Program-made: the position numbers and the translations under genes
Notes under the pieces: generated by a model
Told to the model about the DNA's origin: nothing
The model's database searches: none
The model's input: only the letters and a program-made list of their open reading frames with translations
Shown here: positions 1 to 8,812 of the stretch, in pieces
Numbering within the stretch: the first letter of the stretch is position 1
Layout: every line of letters starts with the position of its first letter
Assembly (NCBI GenBank): GCA_015852425.1
Contig: JAAAIG010000225.1
Coordinates: 12,927-38,475, forward strand
Direction: 5' to 3'
DNA length: 25,549 bases
From: Gryganskiella cystojenkinii
Lineage: Eukaryota > Mortierellomycota > Mortierellomycetes > Mortierellales > Mortierellaceae

Positions 1-14
1 TTTTTGGTAACTAG

Positions 15-3000
15 GTCGTCTGCGGCTCCGAATTTGACAAGGTCTGTGAGTTTGCAGCCAAGACCCTGTACACATGCGAGAAAGCCGGTGGGACTCCCAA
101 GCCCTCGACCGTCTGTGCTTATGGTTGTGAAATCAATAAGGAGGCCAAGACCACGACCTGCGCCAGGAACGATACCGAGATTAATAAGTGTCAATGCCCC
201 GGCAACAAAACCTATTGTGCGAAGGATCTCCCCAAAGACTGCAGTGAGGACCCGAACGCGATCTACGATTGCAGTGCTGGCAAGGGTACCCATCCTGTGG
301 TCGCTGTCCGTTGTCTGGAAGGAAAAGTCTGTCGTAGTGGAGGTGACGAGAGTATCCCGGTCTGTGTCGGGGATGAGACCGAGACCTCGGATTGTAAATG
401 TGTCGCAAAAGGCTATTACTGTTCCGCTGAACTCGACCCGGAAAAGTGCAAGAAGGAACTTCGACTCAACGGTCTGCAATCGATTTTTTCCTGTAGTAAA
501 CAAGGCGATCAGCCCGAATTGATCCAGAGCTGTCGTCCCGGCTCCAAGTGCTCACCAAAACCGGATCATGCCCCAGCGGTCTGTTTGGATGACGAAACGA
601 CAGACAATTGTAATTGTACAGATGATCGAACGGTGTGTAGCACGGCGTTCCCGCTCTCTTGCGATTTATCCTTCGATTACACGTACGCCTGTGTCAGGGG
701 TTCCCTTCCCCAGAAGAAGGACAATTGCAGCCCCGGAGTTTGTACGATGCCGACGACGAAGGGAGGATCTCATATCTTTGCCTCCCTAGCAGATGAGGGA
801 GGCGACGCCCACTGCAGCGGTGACTGCAAGTGTTACCGAGTCGAAAAGGTGAAAAAAAATTGTCTAGTCTTGTCGTTGAAGCTCTTATCGAATTTTTTTA
901 CTCAACTCTACATGTTCTTTTTTTCTTCTTGGTGTATTATTGTTACAAATAGAAATGTGGTTCGTCCTTCTTGCAAGGCTGCAACCTCTCAGCCGATAGG
1001 CTCTACGACTGTACAGAAATCGGTAAAGCCCCAGCACCGGCCGAACTCTGTCTTAACGGCTGTGATCCCGCAACAAACAAGTGTAAAGATGACATTATTC
1101 CTCCAATCACGACCACTCCCACACCAGGACCAGCACCGACAATATCGAGCCAAGGTGGTAACGAGGCAACAACAAACTCTGTGGCGGAAGCGACGACTTC
1201 GGCCGGCGGCGTGGTGATCCCAACAGATAAACCTGCACCGACCTCGCTGGGTCCCGTCACTCCATCCCAGAGTACTGTTGCAACCACATTGGCCCCTGTC
1301 ACTCCTTCCCAGAGTACTGCCGTGACCACAATCATCTCTGTGACGCCGACGGAAGAACCCCCAGCACCGACCACAGCCACCACACCGTATCCTGTTACTC
1401 CTTCCCAGAGTACCGCCGTGACCACCATTGTCTCTGTGACGGCGACGGAAGAAGCCCCAGCACCGACCATAGCCACCACACCGGGTCCTGTCACACCTTC
1501 CCAGAGTACAATCGCGACAACGTCAGGTCCTGTGACGCCGACGATAAAACCCCCATCACCGACCACAACCCCAGCACCGACCACAACTTCATCAACGACC
1601 ACAAACTCATCAACGACCACAAACTCATCAACGACCACAACCACCATACCGGGTCCTGTCACTCCTACCCAGAGTACAGTCGCGACCACACTTGGTACTG
1701 TGACACCGACGATAAAACCCCCAGCACCGACCACAACCACCAGTAAGGGTCCCGAGCCAACCAAGACACCTGAGCCAGACTGTACGTGTCCCAAGAAGGG
1801 TAAAGTCTGCGGTTCGAAATTCGACGCCGCCTGCAAGTTCAAGGCGTCGGAGCTGTACACGTGCTCGGATGTTAAGGCAAAGCCTAGTCTGGACAAGGAC
1901 TGCGAGCTTCGCTGTCTTCCAGAAGAGCCCAATGACCGATGTATGATCAATTGTGTCTGTGCCGCTGGGAAGAAGAAGGTCTGTGGCTCAACATTTGATC
2001 CGCTCTGTAAGTTTGACAACAGGAAATTGTACAGTTGCGATGGTTTCGGTCTTATCCCCCAGGACGAGGGTACTTGCTGGGCGCCCGATGGATGTCTTAC
2101 TACGACCTCACCTGATCACTCCTGTGCTGTTGATAATGTTTGCAGATGCCAAAATGATACTACGGTAAGCATTTTCCCCCCCTTATTGCTATTCTGAATA
2201 CATTAAGTGTTGTTATTGTTTGTTATAATATGCATAAACATACTCAGTGCCAACAAGTTAGACTCGTGGTTTTCTCGTTATTAACTTTTCGCCACCCATT
2301 TCTGCCATCGTCTTTTCCTATGCTCATCCAGCTCTGCGGAGAAAACTTTAAGGATCCCAAGTGCAGCAAACTCGACAAGGGTCGTCTCTACACCTGCAAG
2401 AAGGGTCAACCTCCAAGTGCCAGTACACTCTGTGACAAGAAATGTCTTTCGACCAGTCCAGATACCTGTGAGGACGTGTCCATCGTCGATATGTGCCAGA
2501 AGTATGTTCAACAGATCAAGGTCTAGTGCAGCAAGCTCTGAAGTTTCTCGATTTAGTTATGGATCTGATCCCGCCCTCAATCAAGACCCAGATCGAGCCT
2601 TATCTCAAGTACAAAGATCTGCTCCTCGCTGTCCTGGACAATTCCACTGAATATGCCGTGATGGCGTCCTCGATCGTCAACACAGTGATTGCAGTCCTGC
2701 CCCCGTTTGTAGAAGAGATTGCGAAACTCGCAAATATCTCCTCGACAGTTATCACGCAAGGTTTAGGTCTTTTGAACCAGGTTGCCCCGATGCTGAATGA
2801 CGTCGTGAAATGTATGGGCGCTCCTACGGATTGTAAGGCTATCGTCCAGTTTATCGGTATGGGTCTCGAGTATGCGTTACCGCTGATAAAGGAACAGGTC
2901 CCAACGGGCTTTGGTTGGTTGGTGAGCGGTTATTTCAATAAGTTCGAGGAACTGGCCAAGAAGATGAAGACTGGTGACTTCAGTGCTTTGGGGGAGACGA

Positions 3001-3284
3001 TCAAGGAGATTGAAGCTATCGATTATAGACTCTCCTGGCTCCCTTTTACTGGTGGCATTAGAGGCCAGATCAAGATGCCGCTCGCGCTCCTGAAGGCGAT
3101 GGAAAAGAACATCAAGGACTGTGAGGCTAAAAAAAACCTCAAAGCAACAAGCCTGGCGATGACTTCTCCAGCTACTCCTCTAATGATTCATTCAGTGACG
3201 TACCCGATCATTTACCCACTTGATACCGATACAATACCAGCCACGTTCGAAGTGGGTCTCGACGGACTGCCGCTGACTTTGTAA
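15..3284 (+). CDS. Secreted-type modular Cys-repeat protein with mucin-like linker, 5' partial
   Basis: Exons are 15-848, 953-2164 and 2332 to stop 3284. The 5' end lies outside the window: TAG at 12-14 serves as an intron acceptor. All visible introns are phase 0. The protein has about five N-terminal cysteine modules, a Thr/Pro/Ser-rich linker (about 1090-1770), three more modules and a helical C-terminal domain of about 250 residues (2526-3284). A module reads roughly CxC, then (K)VCGSxFDxxCxF, then LYxC, then three or more further Cys; clear examples start near 15, 953, 1804, 1975 and 2332. Such disulfide-type modules with an O-glycosylation-type linker suggest a secreted or cell-wall protein. 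The signal peptide would be upstream and is not seen. Frame 1 stops at 2524-2526, while the C-terminal domain is in frame 3. Either a base is missing near 2520 or a 56-bp intron spans 2476-2531. I cannot name the family or a function. Confidence 0.8.
849..952 (+). other. Phase-0 intron before a Cys module
   Basis: The donor GTGAAA follows codon AAG (846-848) and the acceptor is AATAG ending at 952. Removing it joins the CKCYRVEK end of one module to KCGSSF, the start of the next, at a codon boundary. Without removal the frame runs on into a non-cysteine tail. Confidence 0.8.
1247..1720 (+). repeat. Coding tandem repeats in the Thr/Pro-rich linker
   Basis: The coding DNA holds recurring PVTPSQST-type units, at about 1253, 1295, 1391, 1487 and 1661, alternating with TPTxxPPAPTT units. 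Inside lies an 18-bp tandem repeat, about three copies at 1588-1641, giving SSTTTN units. The linker carries no cysteine, unlike the flanking modules, and has the composition of an O-glycosylated stalk. Repeats of this kind commonly vary in length between strains. Confidence 0.85.
2165..2331 (+). other. Phase-0 intron before the last Cys module
   Basis: The donor is GTAAGC at 2165 and the acceptor is ATCCAG ending at 2331. Splicing joins CRCQNDTT to LCGENF in frame, again just before the CGxxF motif. Reading through would give a short hydrophobic tail and a stop near 2195. Confidence 0.85.
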
Positions 3285-3430
3285 GGTGCAACCCTCCCCT
3301 CTCCTACTTTTTTTCTCTGCACTTTTTTGGACGTTTTTATTTTCGCCTTCCTCAGTTCTCGTTCTCTAGCAGCTAGTTCATGTGCAGTCGTAGGCTTGGA
3401 GAATTTTACAGAAATAATAAAAAAGTCCCC

Positions 3431-3460
3431 CTTTTCATTCCTTTTCATTCCTTTTCATTT
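3431..3460 (+). repeat. Three tandem copies of a 10-bp unit
   Basis: CTTTTCATTC occurs twice, followed by CTTTTCATTT, with no spacer. It lies about 650 bp upstream of the arrestin-gene ATG in non-coding DNA. Confidence 0.95.
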
Positions 3461-3595
3461 TATTGAACAACAGCAGGGAAGCAAAAGTCGACCCGAATGG
3501 CGGCTGCCAAGCAATAGCCTGATCTCGAAAGCCCGACTCTGTCAAGAGCGATTTCAATGAAAAAAAAGAGATCCGTTCTAGAAGGGACAGAGGCA

Positions 3596-3608
3596 GGGGG
3601 GGGGGGGG
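3596..3608 (+). repeat. 13-base G run
   Basis: An uninterrupted run of 13 G occurs between the first two genes. Its length is likely to be uncertain in sequencing and variable between isolates. Confidence 0.95.
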
Positions 3609-4080
3609 TTCGATTGTCGCCCTTTTTGGACCATCCATTTGTTCAGCAATTGCTCTCTGTACCTCCTTCAAATGCCTCGGTAAAAAGCCATGTTTAGACC
3701 AATTTGTGGCAGTGCCTTTAAGGGGTCCCAGCCAATCTCAATGCTTAAAATGATCTCATTTTTTTTTTTTTGGCAGCCCAACTTAAAAAGAAAAGTCGAT
3801 AGAAAAAGAAAAAGGACGGCGTCGATTTGCGGAGACAAAGAGAAAAAGAAAAATCCATGAACAAAATGTCCCTTTTTGATACCAAATCGGTCGACTTTTG
3901 CACGTTGCGCACTTTTTTCTTTTTCTTTTTTGCAACAGCCAACCTCCTTTTAAAAGAAATAGATCTTTTTACCCTTCCCTTCCTTTTTTTGTCTCTCCCC
4001 CCAACAATCAGTATATCGGAAACAACAATAACAAAGACAATAACTACAACAACCACAACAAAACAACAAAACAACGACAG

Positions 4081-4107
4081 CAACAACAACAACAACAACA
4101 ACAACAA
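4081..4107 (+). repeat. CAA trinucleotide repeat in a 5' leader
   Basis: Nine uninterrupted CAA units end 7 bases before the arrestin-gene ATG, and the preceding 60 bases are also CA/AAC-rich. The tract is unstructured, A-rich leader sequence. If translation began at the upstream in-frame ATG it would encode an Asn run. Confidence 0.9.
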
Positions 4108-4114
4108 CATAACA

Positions 4115-5522
4115 ATGGCGATCCTCGACTACAGCAAGGACGCCGAGAAATCCATCTCTGTCCATTTTCACAACACAGAACTCGGACCAGAAGGTCAACC
4201 GGTCTATTACTCCACTCCCGAGAACCCTGCCAGGATTACCGGATACGTTGAATTCAGAACCATCAAGGAACTCTCTGGAAAGGACATCACGCTGAATTTC
4301 CAAGCCCGTGCCGAGTCCAAATGGACCGAGAACCACGGTAGCTCGACAGTTTCGTACCATGGCCTCTCAGTCCTTCAAGAAAAGTCCTGGGACGTCCCTC
4401 TGACCCGAGTCAGGGCAGCCGCCGGCTCCTCCTCTACTTCATCATCATCATCGAATGCGAAAAAGACGCCGATCGCACCAGGAGTGACCCGATTCGAATT
4501 CGAGATCCAACTCGAGCCAAACTTGCCGCCGACTCTTGAGGGTACAAACGGCTGGTTCCATTATCGATTCAAGGCCCATCTGGCTCGAGATTTCCCCCGA
4601 CGGGACATGGCAGCCAAACAATGCGTCTGGGTTTACTCTTCCAGTATAGAGGAAGGTCAGATCCAGAGGATGGAGCCCAAGATCTACAAGACTCTTTGGC
4701 ACGACGTGTTGCCCGTTCAATGTACACTCCCCTCGGATCTTCTGTATCAGGGCCAAGTTGTCCCTCTCAAAGTCAACATTGGAGCTTTTATGGAGAGTTC
4801 GACCTTCAAGGGGCAGACATTGATCATTGAGAACGCCATGGTCAAGATGAAGCAATACACGATGCTGATAGAGCCCAAGAAACTGTACACGAGCAAACGA
4901 AAGCAAAAAAAGACTGTTTTCATCTTGCCCATCATGGACAGCCACGCAGAGGGTGACTGCTGGAACCTTGAGCAGTCTAACCAAGGGTTCGAACGGACTT
5001 TGATGGTTGAGTTGCCCGGGGCTAGACAATTGGCTGCGGATCTGGAGAGCAAGGCGTTACTCAAGACTCACTGCTTAAAGTTGATCATGATGGTCCGGAC
5101 CTCTGGTGCGCCGCCCGAGGAGCCAGCCAAGGAAATCAGAGTCGAGAGTAAGCATAAGGAGCACCTTTTAATTTTTGCTATTGTTGCAAAAAGCCTTGAT
5201 ATATCAACTAACTTGACTCTTTTTCTATTTTTGTTCCACAGTGGACGTCAAAATTACTTCGCCTCGGCCAGAGTTTGTCAAGCAAGGACAAAACGAACAA
5301 CTGTTGATCGGCGGTAACAGTCTTGCACCACCACCTTATCAACCCAACAACATCTTTGAATCCGATGATGATGAGAGTCTGAACGAGAATGGTCAGGTCA
5401 GGAGACCTCCTCCTCCTCCTCTCAGGGATAGCATGGATAGTGGCAGTCAACATCTTGGAGGTCATAACCCTTTCACGGATCAGCTTCCAACAGACACCAA
5501 GAAGAGTGATATTCTCTACTAA
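4115..5522 (+). CDS. Arrestin-domain (alpha-arrestin/ART-like) trafficking adaptor
   Basis: Exons are 4115-5147 and 5242-5522. The intron has donor GTAAGC and acceptor CCACAG, and splits codon A|TG; the product is 437 residues. The arrestin N-like domain covers roughly residues 8-165, with ARITGYVEF near the start and LPPTLEGTNGWFHYRFKAHL further on; such PPT/S..G...YxxxA patterns are typical of arrestin-fold proteins. A Ser-rich insertion sits near 108-120, and a second beta-rich domain covers about 185-335. The last exon gives a disordered tail with PPPY at about 374-377, the motif bound by WW domains of Nedd4/Rsp5 ubiquitin ligases, plus a PPPPP run. Family knowledge implies recruitment of ubiquitin ligase to plasma-membrane cargo for endocytosis; cargo cannot be inferred. 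ATG 4115 was chosen because arrestin homology begins there and the context (ACAATGG) is good. Confidence 0.88.
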
Positions 5523-5725
5523 GTCAGCCTGCTCAACCCTTACGTCACCCTTGTGTCTCCCCTGTGCATATACCATTCCTTCGCACTCTCAGTTAATATC
5601 GCCTCTCTCCCAAAACACTCTTGTCCATATAGTCCAATCCCTATCCCCATTAAAGCCCACAAACAACAAAATATTACGATGAAAAGCGCTTTTGAATTAG
5701 TTTGGTATTTTTGGAAGTCAATGAC
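5523..5725. other. Convergent 3' intergenic gap
   Basis: These 203 bp separate the stop codons of the plus-strand arrestin gene and the minus-strand sorting-nexin gene, so both 3' untranslated regions and polyadenylation sites must fit here or overlap. An ATTAAAG near 5650 is a possible polyadenylation signal on the plus strand. No coding sequence is visible. Confidence 0.55.
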
Positions 5726-8346
5726 CTAGTCTGTGAACCCAGGCTGGACCATGAGTGGATCATATCCATCCTTGTTCTTGTCCTCCTGCTCTGTTGCGAG
5801 GATATCGGCCTTCAACGGAGACTCGACAGGCACAGTCGTGGTCAATAAAGGATTTATAGGCAGAGGTTCTGCACTATTTGTCCCTGATCTTGCCGCTGTC
5901 GCACTCGTGGAGGGTCGTCTCGTCTCCGCAGCACCACTTGCAGACGCTGCTGCTGTAGTCGCCATTCCTGCCAAGGAGCTTTTTCTTGATATCGTGGTTG
6001 TAGCGGTAAGAGTGGCAGAGGGTTTGTTACCTCGAGCACCACTACCTGATCGACTGAGCTTTGTCGCAGGAAAGTAATTGGTGCTTGATCGAGAGACACC
6101 CTCATCTTGCTCCGCGCCACTGTTGTATCCGCTGTTGTATCCACTGTTGTACCCCGAGTTGTGGCCGCTGCTATGGCCCCCCGCATTTTGAGGCAAACGC
6201 TCCGGTACTGGGTCGTCTGGCGAAATCACGGCAATGGTCGTGGAGGTTGCTCTTGCATAAGAAGAGCTATCCGCAGGTTCATCTACATCGTGACTCCTTG
6301 GAACTAGGTCAGGTCCAAACGGTGATCCTAATCCCGAGGGCCAATAGGATCGTGAGCGACTGGCGGCACCTGCTGCAGGTGCTGTATCTGAGCCTTGCAC
6401 AAGGAGACCGAGATCTGCAGCATTCCTTGGAGCTCCTGTCGAACCCCCAGTCTCGACCCTGAGTTCCTGAATGCTCTCCCAGGCCTTTTCCAATGCACTC
6501 AGTTTCTCTTTTTCATGATCGAGTTGCTTGCCTGCATAGTCATGTACGGTTGCCTGCCATTCCCTGGCCTTATCCTTCTCGTACCGTATTAGCTCCCGGG
6601 TCACAACCTCTTGACTCGTGTTAAAGTCTTGCCGAGAAACCTCGAGTTTTTCGTTGGCGGACTCTAACCCGACCTTGGCCTTGTCGACTCCATCTGCAGC
6701 TGAGGCACCTGGGATAGTGGCTGCGGCTTTTTGGATTGCTTGTTCCAGTTGCGTTTGTCGTTTCCCGACTCGTTTTGATGCCGCTACATAGTCCGAGAGT
6801 CGATCCGTCCTTGAATTCATGACATCCTGGTTCAGAAAAAGAGGCAAAGAAAAAAAGTTGATCAGCTTTATGCATAACAAAACAATAGAGTTCATCATCC
6901 ACGCAAAAAAAAAAAGAAACCCCCATAGAGTTGGGCTGTGAGCGGTGTGGCGGCAAAGGGTTTTTACGAGACCAAACCAGAAAAAACTCACCTTCAGTCC
7001 TTGAAGCATACTCTTGTATTCCTGAACCATGTCCATGAACTGAAAAGTCTCAGTCTTGACCTGCCGTCTGATCGAGAGACGTAAATCGTCTGCTAACATG
7101 CCAAAGAGTTGCATCTCCTGGTCCAGTGCTTGGTGACGTTCCCGATTGTCGATCCGCTGTCCGTCACCGAGGCGGTATTTGCTGCTAAGGACCTCCATGG
7201 TTGCATCTCCGAGTTGTGAATAGCTCTCTCCAAGTTCTTTTTTACCAAGAGGTAGATACCAGCACCCGACAAAGAATGAATTGAAAAAAAAGGAAAAGGA
7301 CAAATATCTCGGTCAGTACGTCAGCAAAAACCTGTTTTGTCCACATATGCGGGACAAAAGGAAACCTTTTTTTTTTTCCCGTTTTCATGACTTAAGTCTT
7401 TGTCTCCCCTTACTTTCTCGTTCCTTGGTCAACCGCAGTCCTGAATCCAAGAGTCCTGTGAAGGATTGTTCCATCGACAAGAGATAGGCCTGCCTCCTCT
7501 GGAATTCGCCTTGATCATTCTACGGGATTTAGAGCAAAGTGCGCGTTGCAAATACACCCCCTCGACGGAAAGTTAGATTCACGAAAAAATAAGAGGATGA
7601 CATCAACAAATACATTGCACAAAAATATGCGTCCCTTTCTAGCAGATCAGGGTCCAAGGACATACCTCCTCCACGTTTTCAGTTGGTCGGTATATTCTCA
7701 ATCCACGGTCATAGCTTGGCTTGATGATGTTGTCGAACCGCAGGAACCCCAGCGTTGCTCTCTTCGGATCCACGGAATCGAGATGCGTCTGTGTGTTCAT
7801 GTCACAAGGTAAAAAAAATAAAAAAAAATTGGGTCATGTTTCCTTCTAGGGGAGTAGGGCAAAAAAGATATCCATGACACAGATAAAACAAAAGATAATA
7901 GAAGCATCATACCATTTCAGTCCCAACAAACCAAAGAACGGCTTCGCTATTAGCAAACTCGGACCGGAGACATATCCGTTGAAGGAACCGTTCAATCTGG
8001 ATGCGCTTCTGTTCAACCTGGTCCACGTCCTCAGAGAGCTTGTCGCTTAAAGCGTCCGGAAGGGGTGGGATCACATAGTCGATAAAGGTACTCTGCAGCT
8101 TTTGGTGAAGCCATCGAACCTGGGGAAAAGTTCGAAAGACTGGGTACGGCTAACAATAGTAGAGTAGAATGACGATTTAGTATAATGAAATATTCTCTGG
8201 CGATTGAAAGAGTAGGATGAATGAGTGAGTGAGCGAGAGGCAGGTAGTCTTACAGAGTCATGGGTGGAAGGGGTAACGAGGATCTTGAAGGTGATGGTGC
8301 CTCCACTGGAGGCAGCCTCTGGGATGGAGACCCGAAGAGACCTCAT
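5726..8346 (-). CDS. PX-BAR (Vps5-domain) sorting nexin
   Basis: Six exons are read on the minus strand: 8346-8254, 8149-7913, 7788-7666, 7498-7414, 7236-6992 and 6826-5726, with consistent phases and a product of about 627 residues. The N-terminal 115 residues look like a PX domain, with FPQVRWLHQKL and YVIPPLPDAL, although the usual basic RRYSDF-type motif is not recognisable. Residues about 152-383 form a charged coiled-coil BAR/Vps5-type domain; ELIRYEKDKAREW and the following helix match that family. SNX-BAR proteins bind endosomal phosphoinositides and tubulate membrane for retromer-type recycling. The tail (about 385-627) is disordered, Ser/Ala-rich, and carries GYNS repeats. Exon 4 could start at 7489 instead of 7498, three residues shorter. 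The orthologue (Vps5, Vps17, Snx4, Snx41 types) is not decided, so no symbol is given. Confidence 0.85.
6118..6165 (-). repeat. Short 12-bp coding minisatellite (GYNS units)
   Basis: Near-identical 12-bp units encode GHNS/GYNS repeats in the disordered tail of the sorting nexin. On the plus strand they read as CTGTTGTATCC-like units. Boundaries are approximate. Confidence 0.7.
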
Positions 8347-8812
8347 TGTTCAAGAAACAGAGAAATGACGTAGAGTGGGGAGTTGACAAGCCGCGACCGA
8401 GACGCGTTGGAGTGGTGGTGGAGAGAGCAAAGACCTGCAGTGGCTGTACGAGAGGAGAAAGTCGGCTGTAGGATACGGGAGGGAGATGTGATGGGTGAAA
8501 GCGAAGAAAAGAAGAGATAAAAAAAGAAGATGCGATAGAAGGGAATGGATGACAGAGAGGGATGAGATGAATGACAGGAGTGAAGAAGTCAAAGTGAACA
8601 ACTGACATCACCATACCCTGCAATGTGGTCCACGTTTGTGTTACAGAAAAGGGCAGTCCCACAGCCTGGATAGGAAATTGGGATCATAATCTCCCAGAGA
8701 GCACCCAACAAAAGAAAGACACACGTCTTTTTATTCTCTCTTTCTAGCGTTCTATGGGGGTTTGTTCTCTTGGACGTCTTTATTTTCGCTGTCGCTTGAA
8801 AAACGTCTTAGT
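8347..8812. other. Promoter/leader of the sorting nexin and 3' region of DUO1
   Basis: No supported gene. On the minus strand the first 250 bases upstream of the sorting-nexin ATG are strongly pyrimidine-rich, as in other leaders here. An ACGCGT hexamer lies at 8402-8407. The open frames in this stretch are Ser/Leu-rich translations of that CT-rich DNA and do not look like protein. The distal part must contain the DUO1 polyadenylation site. Confidence 0.5.

Larger units (their letters stand above)
3285..4114. other. Intergenic region and leader of the arrestin gene
   Basis: No independent gene is visible. The stretch holds three copies of a 10-bp repeat (CTTTTCATTC-like, 3431-3460), a 13-base G run (3596-3608), pyrimidine-rich tracts followed by CAACAG (about 3909-3938) or AATCAG (about 3976-4011), and a CAA-rich leader including nine CAA units at 4081-4107. 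The two tracts look like intron 3' ends, so the arrestin leader may be spliced. In-frame ATGs at 3857 and 3866 are open into the downstream gene but encode low-complexity sequence. Confidence 0.6.

Noticed and set aside
1003..2019. 338-codon minus-strand frame opposite the Thr/Pro linker
   Set aside because: It is a mirror image of the ACC/CCA-rich repeat, a Val/Gly-rich translation with no independent support.
8258..8662. Minus-strand Ser/Leu/His-rich frames upstream of the sorting nexin
   Set aside because: These are translations of a CT-rich leader. The PX domain splices cleanly from ATG 8346, so no extra exon is needed.
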